DNA of 64,000 nucleotides from Hyphomicrobiales bacterium (GCA_900472675.1 UCJA01000009.1:62001-126000); one strand, 5' to 3'; numbered from the stretch's first letter, positions 38,020 to 47,641 are shown. The notes: generated by a model from the letters alone, not told the origin. Program-made: numbers and translations.

Positions 38020-38844
38020 ATGACCATGCCTCTTGATATCGAGCGACTGGCCGATCTTCTGCGCCGGGCGGCCAAGGCCGAAATTCTGCCGCGCTTTCGC
38101 CGTCTCGGCAGCGGCGATATCCGCTCCAAGAGCGAGCCGACGGATCTGGTCACCGAAGCGGACGAGGCGGCGGAGCGGATGATCCGTGCGGAGCTTCAGG
38201 ATTTCGCACCGGATGCCCTGTTCATCGGCGAGGAATCGGTCGCGGCCGATCCGGATCTTCTCGGCAAACTGGCTCAGGCGGAATTCGCCGTTGTGGTCGA
38301 TCCGGTCGACGGCACCTTCAACTTTGCATCGGGCATTCCCGCCTTCGGCGTCATGGCTTCGGTAATCTGGAAGGGCGAGACGGTCGCCGGCCTGATCTAC
38401 GATCCCATGGGCGACGACTGGGTCATGGCGGAAAAGGGCGCCGGCACCTTCCTCCGCCGTCCAGATGGCGAGGCGGTGCGCCTGTCGGTCGCCGCTCCCC
38501 GGCCGCTCGGCGAAATGGTCGGCATGGCCTCGCCCGGCTATTTCTACGGGGAAGAACGGGAGCGTATCCTGGTGAACCTCGCCAAGGTCCGGTTCTTTGC
38601 GAACTACCGCTGCGCTGCCCATGAGTACCGCACCTTTGCGGGCGGCCACGTGCAGTTCATCCTCTACAACAAGCTGATGCCCTGGGACCATCTGGCCGGC
38701 ACGCTGATCTCCACCGAAGCCGGCGGTTATGCGGCACGGCTGGATGGCTCACCCTATCTGCCGCATCACGTCGATGGTGGCCTTCTGCTCGCGACCGACG
38801 AGGACAGCTGGCACATGCTGCGCCACGAAATCTTCGGCCGCTGA
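38020..38844 (+). CDS. inositol monophosphatase-family phosphatase
   Basis: A 274-residue member of the lithium-sensitive phosphatase family. Metal-binding motifs: FIGEESVAAD (Glu-Glu), VVVDPVDGTFNFASGIPAF (DPxDGTxN), and the C-terminal KLMPWDHLAGTLISTEAGG (WDxxAG). The substrate may be an inositol phosphate, histidinol phosphate or 3'-phosphoadenosine phosphate; the closest kind, by wording, is the group near HisN/SuhB, but I cannot decide. ATG 38020 follows the ttcA stop by 13 bases; a longer frame overlaps ttcA. Terminated by the hairpin at 38866. Confidence 0.85.
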   Translation: MTMPLDIERLADLLRRAAKAEILPRFRRLGSGDIRSKSEPTDLVTEADEAAERMIRAELQDFAPDALFIGEESVAADPDLLGKLAQAEFAVVVDPVDGTFNFASGIPAFGVMASVIWKGETVAGLIYDPMGDDWVMAEKGAGTFLRRPDGEAVRLSVAAPRPLGEMVGMASPGYFYGEERERILVNLAKVRFFANYRCAAHEYRTFAGGHVQFILYNKLMPWDHLAGTLISTEAGGYAARLDGSPYLPHHVDGGLLLATDEDSWHMLRHEIFGR

Positions 38845-38865
38845 TCAGGCAATTCCATGAAACGC

Positions 38866-38895
38866 AAAAAGGCCGGATGTTCTCCGGCCTTTTTT
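38866..38895. terminator. bidirectional intrinsic terminator
   Basis: GGCCGGA (38871-38877) pairs with TCCGGCC (38883-38889); AAAAA precedes and TTTTTT follows. It serves the phosphatase gene (plus) and the convergent MFS gene (minus). Confidence 0.92.
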
Positions 38896-38914
38896 CATGG
38901 GTTCAGCTGTCGGT

Positions 38915-40162
38915 TCAGACGGGCGCATTCTGTGTGCGGAACAGCTTGCCGCGTTCGCCGAGCAGAACGAACATCAGCCCGATCACGGCCACGGTGAAGA
39001 AGCCGGCCACCATCGGCGTTGCCGTGCCGTTGAAAGCCTGGCCGATTGCCGCGCCGATAATGGCGCCACCGATCGTTCCCATGAAGCCGAGCACGGACGA
39101 CGCCGTGCCGGCTACGTGGCCGAGCGGTTCCATGGCGAGCGAATTGAAGTTCGAGGCGATCAGGCCGAACAGGAACATTGCGACCGCGAAGAAGGCGAGG
39201 AACAGCAGGAACGGCATCGGCGTCGATGACAGCAACTGCACCACCAGCCACAGGAAGGTGATGCCGACGAAGCCGAGCAACGCCGTCTGCGACAGTCGGC
39301 GCATCCCGAGCTTTCCGACCCAGCGGGAGTTCAGGAAGGCCGAGATCGACATGAACACGGCAACAGCGGCAAAGGCGAGGGGGAACCAGGCGCCCAGCTG
39401 GTAGATGCCCACATAGACCTGCTGGGCCGAGTTGATGAAGCCGAACAGTGCCCCGAAGATGAAGGTGCTGGCCAGCGTGTAGCAGAGCGCCACGCGGTTG
39501 GTGAGTACGATTAGGAAGCCGTTGGCGACCGAAGCGACGGTGAAAGGCCGCACGTCTGCCGGGTCAAGCGTCTCGGGAAGTCGCTTGATGACCCACAGGG
39601 ACACGATGAGCGCGGCAAGGGCGATGACCACGAAGATCAGGTGCCAGTTGCCAAACAGAAGAATGATCTGGCCGGTTCCCGGTGCCACGACCGGAACCAC
39701 CATGAACACCATCATGATCAGCGACATCACCTCGGCCATTGCGCGTCCGCCGAACACGTCGCGGACGATTGAGATCGAGATGACGCGGGTGGCGGCCGAG
39801 CCGATCCCCTGCGCAAAGCGAAGCAGCAGCAGTCCGGCAAACGACGGCACGAAGACCACGGCGACTGCAGACAGGATATAGATGCCAAGCCCGATGAGCA
39901 GCGGCTTGCGACGCCCGAAGCGGTCGGAGATTGGTCCGTAAAACAGCTGCGCCACGCCGAAGCCGAACAGATAGGCCGAAACCACATACTGCCGGTGGTT
40001 CGGATTTTCCACGCCGAGCGATTCGCCGATCTGCTGCAGGCCGGGAAGCATGATGTCGATCGCCAGCGCGTTCAGCGCCATCAGCGACGCCATCATGGCA
40101 ATGAATTCAACTTTGCCCACCCCTTGGAGACGAGCCGGCATGATCGGTGGAGAATGGGTCAA
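38915..40162 (-). CDS. MFS drug-resistance exporter, Bcr/CflA type
   Basis: A 415-residue membrane protein with about 12 hydrophobic segments. DHA1-family motif A is in GPISDRFGRRKPLLIGL, and the N-terminal LMALNALAIDIMLPGLQQI plus YVVSAYLFGFGVAQL is typical of Bcr/CflA multidrug exporters. It probably pumps small hydrophobic drugs or metabolites out of the cell using the proton gradient. The start is TTG at 40162 with AGGAT upstream; an ATG at 40141 is the alternative. It lies downstream of grxD in the same direction, but a terminator separates them. Confidence 0.85.
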   Translation of the reverse strand: MTHSPPIMPARLQGVGKVEFIAMMASLMALNALAIDIMLPGLQQIGESLGVENPNHRQYVVSAYLFGFGVAQLFYGPISDRFGRRKPLLIGLGIYILSAVAVVFVPSFAGLLLLRFAQGIGSAATRVISISIVRDVFGGRAMAEVMSLIMMVFMVVPVVAPGTGQIILLFGNWHLIFVVIALAALIVSLWVIKRLPETLDPADVRPFTVASVANGFLIVLTNRVALCYTLASTFIFGALFGFINSAQQVYVGIYQLGAWFPLAFAAVAVFMSISAFLNSRWVGKLGMRRLSQTALLGFVGITFLWLVVQLLSSTPMPFLLFLAFFAVAMFLFGLIASNFNSLAMEPLGHVAGTASSVLGFMGTIGGAIIGAAIGQAFNGTATPMVAGFFTVAVIGLMFVLLGERGKLFRTQNAPV

Positions 40163-40183
40163 AGCGCTATCCTAAACAATGGG

Positions 40184-40209
40184 AAAGGCGCCGTGGGAGC
40201 GGCGCCTTT
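40184..40209 (-). terminator. intrinsic terminator after grxD
   Basis: GGCGCCG (40187-40193) pairs with CGGCGCC (40200-40206). On the minus strand the stem is followed by TTTCCC; on the plus strand by TTT. It lies between grxD and the MFS gene. Confidence 0.75.
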
Positions 40210-40241
40210 AAGTTAGGCAGATCGGTCGGCTGGGGCCTAGT

Positions 40242-40577
40242 TCAGGCCGCTCCGCGGACGCTCACACCTTGTTCCTGCAAATGGGTCTGGAGTTCGCCGG
40301 ACTGGAACATCTCGCGGATGATGTCGCAGCCGCCGAGGAACTCGCCCTTGACGTAAAGCTGCGGGATCGTCGGCCAGTTGGAATAGTCCTTGATGCCTTG
40401 GCGGATTTCCGCATCGGCGAGCACGTCCACGCCCTTGTAGTCGACACCCAGGTGGTCGAGGATCTGGACAACCTGGCCCGAGAAGCCGCACTGCGGAAAC
40501 TGGGGGGAGCCCTTCATAAACAGGACGACGTCCGTCGTCTTGACTTCATTGCTGATAAAATCGTGAATGCCGCTCAT
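40242..40577 (-). CDS. grxD: monothiol glutaredoxin Grx4
   Basis: A 111-residue Grx4-type protein with the CGFS active site ([14 protein letters not shown]), [17 protein letters not shown] and the glutathione-binding loop. Monothiol CGFS glutaredoxins bind a [2Fe-2S] cluster with glutathione and hand it to client proteins, often as a heterodimer with BolA. The bolA gene lies directly upstream (153 bases), which supports that partnership. The ATG at 40577 is preferred over in-frame starts further upstream because the GAAAGG site is correctly spaced. Confidence 0.95.
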   Translation of the reverse strand: MSGIHDFISNEVKTTDVVLFMKGSPQFPQCGFSGQVVQILDHLGVDYKGVDVLADAEIRQGIKDYSNWPTIPQLYVKGEFLGGCDIIREMFQSGELQTHLQEQGVSVRGAA

Positions 40578-40730
40578 CTCGTTCATCCTTTCACATGCGG
40601 TTTCAAGGACCGCTGCGCTGCGTCCCTGCTTAAATAGCGAGGTCACTGGCTGAAATCCAGCGCTAACACCGCACGAAACGCAGTTCTGCCAAGCCAGAGG
40701 TTCTGGCCGATCCCGGAGTTGAAGCGGGCC

Positions 40731-40967
40731 TCAGTCCTTCGGAGCGGAGGTCTGCAGCGCCAGTGCATGCAGGACACCGCCCATATTGCCCTTCAGCGCG
40801 TCATAGACCATCTGGTGCTGCTGCACGCGGGTCTTGCCGCGAAACGCGTCGGCCACGACCTCGGCTGCATAGTGGTCGCCGTCACCGGCGAGGTCCCGGA
40901 TAGTGACCTTCGCGCCGGGAATACCAGCCTTGATCATGTCTTCGATGTCGCCGGGTTTCATGGGCAT
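40731..40967 (-). CDS. bolA: BolA-family protein
   Basis: A 78-residue BolA domain: IEDMIKAGIPGAKVTIRDLA, then DHYAAEVVADAFRGKTRVQQH and HQMVYDALKG with the conserved His. The short length and the missing long N-terminus point to the BolA2/IbaG-like class that partners with CGFS glutaredoxins in Fe-S cluster delivery and iron sensing. The ATG at 40967 has AAGGA upstream. It lies between purL and grxD on the same strand, an arrangement conserved in many alphaproteobacteria. Confidence 0.92.
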   Translation of the reverse strand: MPMKPGDIEDMIKAGIPGAKVTIRDLAGDGDHYAAEVVADAFRGKTRVQQHQMVYDALKGNMGGVLHALALQTSAPKD

Positions 40968-41114
40968 GGTTGGTGTCCTTCCTTCGGCCGCAGACTCAAG
41001 GGCAAAGCGCGGCACCGTCTTTTGCGCAACACTGCCCCAAACCGGCTGCCTGGTCAAAGTGTGGTGCTGCTAGTGGGGGCAGTTACCCACACCTGGCCAG
41101 CATCCACGTCAGTC

Positions 41115-43322
41115 TCAGGCCATGAAGCCGGGGAACCAGCTTTCCGATGCGTCGTCGAGCGTGACGACGGGAAGATCGATGATGTCATCGACAACCAGGC
41201 GGTCGCCTTCCACCGTGCCCAGGCGGCGGAACGGAACGCCGGCACTTTCGGCACCCGCCTGCACAAAGTTGGCGAGATCGGAGGAAACGGCGATCACATA
41301 GCGGGCCTGGTCTTCGCCGAACAGCAGCGCATGGGGGAGGCCGCGCTGCGCCTTGAGGCTGATCCGCGCGCCCTTGCGTGACGCCATGGCCATTTCGGCG
41401 AGCGTGATGGCAAGACCGCCGGACGAGATGTCGTGGCAGGCAGTGACCTGGCCGCTGCGGATGATCGAGCGGACGAACTCGCCGTTGCGGCGCTCGGCGG
41501 CAAGGTCGACTTCCGGTGCAGGGCCGTCGACCGTGTCGAGCACGTCGCGCAGATAGACCGAGGAGCCGAGGTGGCTACCGTCCTGCCCGATCATGATCAG
41601 GCAGTCGCCGTCGCCGGCCGAACCGATCTTCGCCATCTTCTGCCAGTCGGGCAGGAGGCCGACACCGGCGATCGTGGGCGTCGGCAGGATGGCAACACCA
41701 TTGGTCTCGTTGTAGAGCGACACATTGCCGGAGACGATCGGGAAGTCGAGGGCAAGGCAGGCCTCGCCGATGCCCTTAATGGCGCCGACCAGCTGGCCCA
41801 TGATTTCGGGCTTTTCCGGATTGCCGAAGTTGAGGTTGTCGGTTGCCGCCAGCGGCTCGGCACCGGTCGCGACCAGGTTACGCCAGCATTCGGCTACTGC
41901 CTGCTTGCCGCCCTCGTAGGGATCGGCCTCCACGTAGCGCGGTGTGACGTCGGACGAGAAGGCGAGTGCCTTGCGAGCATGGCCTTCGACGCGCACGACG
42001 CCGGCGTCGCCGCCTGGGTGCTGCAGCGAGTTGCCCTGGATCAGCGTGTCGTACTGTTCCCAGACCCAGCGGCGGCTCGACTGGTTGGGCGAACCGACCA
42101 GCGTCAGAAGCGCCGCGTTGTAATCGGCGGGCTCGGCGACCTGAGAGGCGGGCAGGGGCGCGCGGGCGGGTGACGCAACCCACGGGCGGTCGTATTCCGG
42201 CGCCTGATCGCCCAGGTCCTTGATCGGCAGGTTGGCGACTTCCTCGCCCTGATGCAGCACGCGGAAGCGAAGATCATCCGTAGTCTTGCCGACAATCGCG
42301 AAATCGAGGCCCCACTTGACGAAGATCGCCTTGGCTTCCTCTTCCTTCTCCGGCTGCAGCACCATGAGCATGCGCTCCTGGCTTTCCGACAGCATCATCT
42401 CGTAGGCCGTCATGCGCTCTTCGCGCACCGGCACCTGGTCAAGGTTGAGTTCGATGCCGAGGTCGCCCTTGGCACCCATTTCGACAGCCGAGCAGGTGAG
42501 GCCGGCAGCGCCCATGTCCTGGATGGCGATGACGGCTCCGGTCTTCATCAGCTCAAGGCAGGCTTCCAGCAGGCATTTTTCTGTGAAGGGGTCCCCAACC
42601 TGAACGGTCGGGCGCTTCTCCTCGATCGACTCGTCGAACTCGGCAGACGCCATGGTGGCGCCGCCGACGCCGTCGCGGCCGGTCTTGGCTCCGAGATATA
42701 CGACCGGCAGACCAACGCCCTTGGCTTCCGACAGGAAGATGGCGTCCGACTTGGCAAGCCCTGCAGCAAAAGCGTTGACCAGGATGTTACCGTTGTAGCG
42801 TGCGTCGAATTCCACTTCGCCGCCGACTGTCGGCACGCCGAAGGAATTCCCGTAGCCGCCGACGCCAGCAACCACACCGGACACGAGGTGCTTGGTCTTC
42901 GGGTGGTCAGGCGATCCGAACCGCAGGGCGTTCATGGCAGCAATCGGCCGCGCGCCCATAGTGAAGACGTCGCGCAGGATGCCGCCGACGCCAGTCGCCG
43001 CACCCTGGTAGGGCTCAATGTAGGACGGGTGGTTGTGGCTCTCCATCTTGAACACGACGACATCGCCGTCATCGATATCCACAACGCCGGCGTTTTCGCC
43101 CGGTCCCTGGATGACGCGTGGTCCTTTGGTGGGAAGCGTGCGCAGCCACTTCTTCGATGACTTGTAGGAGCAGTGCTCGTTCCACATCGCGGAAAAGATG
43201 CCAAGCTCGGTAAAGCTCGGTTCGCGGCCGATCAGGTCAAGGATACGCTGGTACTCGTCCGGCTTCAGGCCGTGCCCGGCGACGAGTTCGGGCGTGATCG
43301 CAATGCTGTTCGGGATGGTCAT
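41115..43322 (-). CDS. purL: phosphoribosylformylglycinamidine synthase subunit PurL
   Basis: The 735-residue small-type PurL makes FGAM from FGAR, ATP and ammonia delivered by PurQ with PurS as a bridge. Recognised segments: [78 protein letters not shown]. The presence of separate purQ and purS genes upstream fits this three-part form (as in Bacillus), rather than the single long enterobacterial PurL. ATG at 43322. It follows two small envelope-protein genes in the purine transcription unit. Confidence 0.97.
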   Translation of the reverse strand: MTIPNSIAITPELVAGHGLKPDEYQRILDLIGREPSFTELGIFSAMWNEHCSYKSSKKWLRTLPTKGPRVIQGPGENAGVVDIDDGDVVVFKMESHNHPSYIEPYQGAATGVGGILRDVFTMGARPIAAMNALRFGSPDHPKTKHLVSGVVAGVGGYGNSFGVPTVGGEVEFDARYNGNILVNAFAAGLAKSDAIFLSEAKGVGLPVVYLGAKTGRDGVGGATMASAEFDESIEEKRPTVQVGDPFTEKCLLEACLELMKTGAVIAIQDMGAAGLTCSAVEMGAKGDLGIELNLDQVPVREERMTAYEMMLSESQERMLMVLQPEKEEEAKAIFVKWGLDFAIVGKTTDDLRFRVLHQGEEVANLPIKDLGDQAPEYDRPWVASPARAPLPASQVAEPADYNAALLTLVGSPNQSSRRWVWEQYDTLIQGNSLQHPGGDAGVVRVEGHARKALAFSSDVTPRYVEADPYEGGKQAVAECWRNLVATGAEPLAATDNLNFGNPEKPEIMGQLVGAIKGIGEACLALDFPIVSGNVSLYNETNGVAILPTPTIAGVGLLPDWQKMAKIGSAGDGDCLIMIGQDGSHLGSSVYLRDVLDTVDGPAPEVDLAAERRNGEFVRSIIRSGQVTACHDISSGGLAITLAEMAMASRKGARISLKAQRGLPHALLFGEDQARYVIAVSSDLANFVQAGAESAGVPFRRLGTVEGDRLVVDDIIDLPVVTLDDASESWFPGFMA

Positions 43323-43476
43323 GAGCGTCTCTGTGTTGCGGAGCCTGGATGGCGCTCTTTAACCTATGTCTGCAAGGGGTGCGACAGGAAAATGCCGCAG
43401 CTGTGACGGAGTTATGGCCAAGACCGCGTGCCCAGCTTTTCGCAGCCTGCCCCGCCCGGTCGACGCGGAGGCAAGG

Positions 43477-44031
43477 TCAGAACTTGCGGCTGATCGCAAG
43501 GCCCGCATAACTCAGGCCGTCATTGTCATGGCAGAGATTGGCGTTCGAGGAATGATCTATGGTCGCCAGCATACGCCATGCCTCGTTGACCTTGTAGCCT
43601 GCCGCCAGCGACTCGTGAAACAGCGCATGGCAGCCGACACTCGGCCCATCATTCGAATCGTGCAGCGTTGCGTTGTTGAGCGCGCCCCCGAATCCGAGGT
43701 CGACGAAGAACCGGTCCGTCACATCGACGCGCCAGGTGAAGCCGGCAAAAACCTGGTCCGTCTCGCCGGACGTGGAGACGATCGCCCCCACATGCAGGCG
43801 CGGATGCATGAAATGATCCTGCAACGTCCCGGCCTGATCGGCGCCAAGCGGATCAAACAACACCATTGCCGAGGTGAACAGGCCGTCCTCACGCGTATTG
43901 CCCGATTGTATGGATGCAGACACGCCGAAGCGAAGCTCGTCGAACGGCGGACTATCCTGCGCGAGAAGTGTGGTTGGAAGAGCTACGGCCGCCAGGACCG
44001 CCGCCGAAATGCCGGATACCAACCTGCCCAT
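43477..44031 (-). CDS. PagL-like lipid A deacylase (acyloxyacyl hydrolase family)
   Basis: A 184-residue outer membrane protein candidate. The signal peptide (ISAAVLAAVALPTTLLAQ) is followed by a chain with alternating hydrophobic residues typical of an eight-stranded barrel, ending in Phe (AISRKF). Near the C-terminus MLATIDHSSNANLC carries the His-x-Ser-Asn motif holding the catalytic His and Ser of PagL, which removes the 3-linked acyl chain of lipid A. Two Cys (GCHALF and NLCHDN) are unusual in a barrel. It lies between purQ-side genes and purL on the same strand. Activity is an inference from the motif. Confidence 0.75.
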   Translation of the reverse strand: MGRLVSGISAAVLAAVALPTTLLAQDSPPFDELRFGVSASIQSGNTREDGLFTSAMVLFDPLGADQAGTLQDHFMHPRLHVGAIVSTSGETDQVFAGFTWRVDVTDRFFVDLGFGGALNNATLHDSNDGPSVGCHALFHESLAAGYKVNEAWRMLATIDHSSNANLCHDNDGLSYAGLAISRKF

Positions 44032-44234
44032 CGCATGCCCCGTCTGCGAGCCGGCACACTGAGCAAATCAGTTGGCCGGCGAATCTGACAGCCTCAAGTG
44101 CTACTACCGTCAGCACCGGCAATCCAGATGAAACATAAAGCATGGAGATGTGACGGCTGTTCGGGCCTGGCGATCGGCGTCACTGATGTAAGGCTGCAAG
44201 GATGTGCAGCCCGGTCGCAAGCGTCAGTCCGGTC

Positions 44235-44630
44235 TCAGCAGCCCTGTTGGCCAACCGACCAGCGCTGCACATCCTTGCTGATGCGGCCGCTGATCGGCTC
44301 GTTCATCAAAGGACCAAAGGCGCTGAGACGGGCAGGGCGACCTTCCGCCTGCACGACGAGCAGCGGGCGGATGTCGGAAGATCCCTTGCGGGTCAGCAGG
44401 ATGCGCGGTCGGTCGGAGAAAGACGTGAGCTCGGGCGCAAAGCCATAGGACTTGAACGCGGGATCGCCTGACTTGAACCAGCAGCGGTTGGCGGACACGG
44501 CAACCTTCTCCATCACGTCGAGCGCCGACTGACTGGGGCGCGCAACTGGTGGCTTTGCCTGGCAGGACCAGAGTCCAAACCCGGCGATGGCAAGCAGGAT
44601 AAGGGGCGAAGTGCGGCGAAGGGTCGGCAT
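44235..44630 (-). CDS. small putative lipoprotein, unrecognised family, 131 aa
   Basis: The ATG at 44630 gives a signal peptide (TSPLILLAIAGFGLW) with a lipobox-like SC (LWSCQAKPP), so the product is probably a periplasmic lipoprotein. The mature part contains ALDVMEKVAVSANRCWFKS, then a segment with FGPLMNEPISGRISKDVQRW and a terminal Cys. I do not recognise a named family. It lies 46 bases downstream of purQ on the same strand and upstream of the PagL-like gene; both are envelope proteins placed within the purine gene run. A longer frame overlapping purQ from 44708 is not favoured. Confidence 0.65.
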   Translation of the reverse strand: MPTLRRTSPLILLAIAGFGLWSCQAKPPVARPSQSALDVMEKVAVSANRCWFKSGDPAFKSYGFAPELTSFSDRPRILLTRKGSSDIRPLLVVQAEGRPARLSAFGPLMNEPISGRISKDVQRWSVGQQGC

Positions 44631-44676
44631 CGAAGGGCCCCGTGTCTGGCTAATTGTGATGAGGTGCAGCCGCCGC

Positions 44677-45351
44677 CTAGGCGGCGATGACGTCGAGGGC
44701 GGACGCAAAGATCCCGCGCCCGTCGCGGCCGCCGTGGGCAGCTTCGATCAGGTTTTCGGGGTGCGGCATCATGCCGAGCACATTGCCCTCGCGATTGATC
44801 ACGCCGGCGATGTCGCTGAGCGAGCCATTCGGGTTCGTGCCTTCCGCATAGCGGAACACGATCTCATTGCGGTCCTGCATGCCGGCGAGCGTTTCGTCGT
44901 CGACGAAGTAGTTGCCGTCGTGGTGCGCGACCGGGCAGCGGATGACCTGGCCCTGGGCATAGGCGCGGGTAAAGTGCGTGTCGGCGTTGACCACTTCCAA
45001 CTTCACTTCCTTGCACACGAAACGGAGCGTCGTGTTGCGCATCAGGACGCCTGGCAGCATGCCGGCCTCGACGAGGATCTGGAAGCCGTTGCACACGCCG
45101 AGGACCTTGACGCCCTTGGCGGCCTTGTCCTTGATCGCCTGCATGACGGGCATGCGGGCGGCAATGGCGCCGCAGCGAAGGTAATCCCCATAGGAAAATC
45201 CTCCAGGGATGACGATCAGGTCGACATCATCCGGTATGGAGGTCTCGGTTTGCCAGATGGTGATCGGCGCCTCGCCGGAGATCAAGGTGAGGGCGGCGAT
45301 CATATCGCGGTCGCGATTGAGGCCGGGGAGCTGAACAACGGCAGACTTCAT
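44677..45351 (-). CDS. purQ: phosphoribosylformylglycinamidine synthase glutaminase subunit PurQ
   Basis: A 224-residue class I glutamine amidotransferase. The catalytic Cys is in [15 protein letters not shown], and the His-Glu pair in [10 protein letters not shown]. The N-terminus ([15 protein letters not shown]) and [18 protein letters not shown] are PurQ signatures. It supplies ammonia to PurL through PurS. Its ATG overlaps the stop of the small upstream gene by four bases, so translation is coupled. Confidence 0.97.
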   Translation of the reverse strand: MKSAVVQLPGLNRDRDMIAALTLISGEAPITIWQTETSIPDDVDLIVIPGGFSYGDYLRCGAIAARMPVMQAIKDKAAKGVKVLGVCNGFQILVEAGMLPGVLMRNTTLRFVCKEVKLEVVNADTHFTRAYAQGQVIRCPVAHHDGNYFVDDETLAGMQDRNEIVFRYAEGTNPNGSLSDIAGVINREGNVLGMMPHPENLIEAAHGGRDGRGIFASALDVIAA

Positions 45352-45605
45352 GGATGTGGTTCAAACCTTGCCTGGGCCTCTGACAGCTCTCGCAGTTCGA
45401 GGCGATTTTCAATTCGGTCGAGACGCGCGTCGTGGCGCGTCAGAGTCGTGTGAATATTTAGCATGTCCTGATGAAGCGATATCATCGCACCACGCATGGC
45501 ATTCATTTCTGACTTCAGTTCCCGTTGGCCGAGCTTCATGTCAGCAATGTCTGCTTGCATGCGTTTCATCAATTCAAACATGAGCTCATTGGTGACTTCA
45601 GCCAT
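45348..45605 (-). CDS. small coiled-coil protein between purS and purQ, 85 aa
   Basis: An 85-residue protein from ATG 45605. It is all helical, with heptad-like spacing: [20 protein letters not shown], then [18 protein letters not shown] and [20 protein letters not shown]. It has no Cys, no signal peptide and many Met. The frame starts 17 bases after the purS stop and its own stop overlaps the purQ start by four bases, so it is built into the operon and must be translated if purQ is. I know no enzyme role; the pattern recalls small helical proteins found beside toxin or phage genes, or a scaffold for the PurLQS complex. Confidence 0.72.
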   Translation of the reverse strand: MAEVTNELMFELMKRMQADIADMKLGQRELKSEMNAMRGAMISLHQDMLNIHTTLTRHDARLDRIENRLELRELSEAQARFEPHP

Positions 45606-45622
45606 CGCACGCTCCGCAACCG

Positions 45623-45865
45623 TCAGTCGATTGCGATAGTATAGTTCTCGATCACTGTGTTTGCCAGAAGCTTCTCGCACATGGCCTTGAGGTCCGCTTC
45701 GGTCTTGGCCCGGTCGGTACCGTCCACTTCGAGGTCGAACACCTTGCCCTGGCGGACCTGGTGGACGCCCTCGAAGCCGAGGCTTCCGAGCGCACCTTCG
45801 ATGGCCTTGCCCTGCGGGTCGAGAACGCCGTTCTTGAGCGTGACCGTCACGCGTGCCTTGATCAC
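45623..45865 (-). CDS. purS: phosphoribosylformylglycinamidine synthase subunit PurS
   Basis: An 80-residue PurS: KARVTVTLKNGVLDPQGKAI, LGSLGFEGVHQVRQGKVFDL and the C-terminal MCEKLLANTVIENYTI. It bridges PurL and PurQ in the FGAM synthase complex. It starts 15 bases after purC and is followed by the small coiled-coil gene and purQ, all on the minus strand. Confidence 0.96.
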   Translation of the reverse strand: MIKARVTVTLKNGVLDPQGKAIEGALGSLGFEGVHQVRQGKVFDLEVDGTDRAKTEADLKAMCEKLLANTVIENYTIAID

Positions 45866-45880
45866 TTCACTACCCCCAGA

Positions 45881-46645
45881 TTACTTGACGAGAACCGGAC
45901 CCGTACCACGGATCGGTTCGTTTTCGTTGATGATGCCGAGCCGGCGTGCGACTTCCGAATAGGCTTCGACCAGCCCGCCCAGATCGCGGCGGAAACGGTC
46001 CTTGTCCATCTTTTCCTTGGTCTCGATATCCCACAGCCGGCAGCTGTCGGGCGAGATCTCGTCGGCCAGGATGATACGCATCATGTCGCCCTCGAAGAGG
46101 CGGCCGCATTCGATCTTAAAGTCCACGAGCTGGATGCCGACGCCGAGGAAGAGGCCGGACAGGAAATCGTTGACGCGGATTGCAAGCGCCATGATGTCGT
46201 CGAGCTCAGCCGGGTTGGCCCAGCCAAACGCGGTGATGTGCTCTTCGGAAACCATCGGATCGGCCAGCGCATCGGACTTGTAGTAAAATTCGATGATCGA
46301 GCGCGGCAGGACCACGCCTTCCTCTATGCCGAGACGCGTTGCCAGCGAGCCGGCAGCCACGTTGCGCACGATGATTTCGAGCGGGATCATCTCCACTTCC
46401 TTGATCAGCTGCTCGCGCATGTTCAGCCGACGGATGAAATGCGTGGGAATGCCGATCTTGTTCAGGTGGGTGAAGACGTATTCCGAGATGCGGTTGTTGA
46501 GGACACCCTTGCCGTCGATGACGTCGTGCTTCTTCTTGTTAAACGCGGTGGCGTCATCCTTGAAGAACTGGATCAGCGTGCCTGGCTCGGGACCTTCATA
46601 AAGGATCTTGGCCTTGCCCTCGTAGATACGGCGGCGACGGTTCAT
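45881..46645 (-). CDS. purC: phosphoribosylaminoimidazole-succinocarboxamide synthase
   Basis: The 254-residue SAICAR synthase joins aspartate to CAIR in purine synthesis. Visible: [65 protein letters not shown] and the aspartate-binding [16 protein letters not shown] at 46645; a 49-residue upstream extension has no family likeness. It heads the leftward purC-purS-orf-purQ run. The 242-base gap to the divergent DUF1476 gene should hold its promoter; I found no clear regulatory motif there. Confidence 0.96.
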   Translation of the reverse strand: MNRRRRIYEGKAKILYEGPEPGTLIQFFKDDATAFNKKKHDVIDGKGVLNNRISEYVFTHLNKIGIPTHFIRRLNMREQLIKEVEMIPLEIIVRNVAAGSLATRLGIEEGVVLPRSIIEFYYKSDALADPMVSEEHITAFGWANPAELDDIMALAIRVNDFLSGLFLGVGIQLVDFKIECGRLFEGDMMRIILADEISPDSCRLWDIETKEKMDKDRFRRDLGGLVEAYSEVARRLGIINENEPIRGTGPVLVK

Positions 46646-46887
46646 GATGTCTTGTCTCGTTGTTGGCACCCTGGGCAGGCGCAAATTGATGATAGTCGAG
46701 CGGTCCCATATCGGAAAACATCCGCTTTCACAATGTGGGGTCCAAAAACCGCTGTGGTCCCGGTCTTCTGACGAAGCGCAAGCAGGAATCATTCACCGAC
46801 AGATTACACCGTTTCTTGAAGTTGCGGCCGTATGATTGCGGTGTCCTTCATAAGAAAGGGCGGTCTCAAACAATAAAACGGGGTACC

Positions 46888-47205
46888 ATGATTTACGCAC
46901 TTCGTGATCGAGGCAGGGCACTCGAGGATAGATACGCTTATGAGCAGACGCTGGTTTTCCGCGTCGGCGCACGCCGGGCGAGACTACTGGGTCAATGGGC
47001 CGCAGCACTCCTCCGCGTTGCCGACCAGGAACTCTACGCCCAGACTCTCGTCGGTATGGTTCTCGGCGGTGCATCGGACGACGAGATAGTCAGCAAATTG
47101 CGTCATGATTTCGGCGTCTACGCGGTCACGCTTCCCGAGGCAGAGCTGCAGCACCGGATGCAGGAGCTCCTCGTCAAGGCGCAATGCGAGCTGGAGGCCG
47201 CCTGA
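46888..47205 (+). CDS. DUF1476 protein, F1-ATPase zeta-type paralogue, diverged copy
   Basis: A 105-residue protein from ATG 46888. It follows the DUF1476 pattern: DRGRALEDRYAYEQTLVFRV, then ARRARLLGQWAAALL, and KLRHDFGVYAVTLPEAELQHRM. In Paracoccus the DUF1476 protein is the zeta subunit that inhibits the F1-ATPase by inserting its N-terminal helix. Compared with the next gene this copy has lost many acidic residues and has a Cys and several Leu/Ala in their place, so it is the more diverged. The two are 121 bases apart and in the same direction. Confidence 0.82.
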   Translation: MIYALRDRGRALEDRYAYEQTLVFRVGARRARLLGQWAAALLRVADQELYAQTLVGMVLGGASDDEIVSKLRHDFGVYAVTLPEAELQHRMQELLVKAQCELEAA

Positions 47206-47326
47206 TCGGCTTACACGAACACGGCAAAATCGCGTGAAGAGGCCCTGGCAACACACGCTTAACGTTGCACATCGGATCAGTTCTTGCTTAATGACCCCAC
47301 CAGAAATCAATTTCGGGAGGTAGAAC

Positions 47327-47641
47327 ATGGCTGGGATTAACGATCGCGAAAAAGCGTTGGAAAACAAGTTCGCGCACGACCAGGAGCTCAAGTTCAAGTC
47401 CATAGCCCGGCGCAACAAGTTGCTCGGACATTGGGCCGCAGATCTCTTGGGCAAGCCGGACAAGGATGCTTACGCGACGGAAGTCGTGGTTGCCGACTTC
47501 GAGGAGGCAGGCGACGAGGATGTGTTCCGCAAACTGCGCACCGACTTCGACGCAGCCGGTGTAACGGTGGCGGATCATGACATCCGCACCAAGATGCTGG
47601 ATCTGCTGGCAGAAGCAGCGGCGCAGATCGAAAAACAGTAA
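47327..47641 (+). CDS. DUF1476 protein, canonical F1-ATPase inhibitor zeta subunit
   Basis: A 104-residue protein with the standard family wording: INDREKALENKFAHDQELKF, ARRNKLLGHWAADLLGK and FRKLRTDFDAAGVTVADHDI. ATG 47327 is preceded by GGGAGG. The known member, Paracoccus zeta, binds the F1 catalytic head through its N-terminus and blocks ATP hydrolysis; rhizobial relatives are often weaker inhibitors. It is followed by a strong terminator and paired with a diverged upstream paralogue. Confidence 0.88.
   Translation: MAGINDREKALENKFAHDQELKFKSIARRNKLLGHWAADLLGKPDKDAYATEVVVADFEEAGDEDVFRKLRTDFDAAGVTVADHDIRTKMLDLLAEAAAQIEKQ

Noticed and set aside
42252..43160. 302-codon plus-strand frame opposite purL
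   Set aside because: Antisense of purL without motifs.
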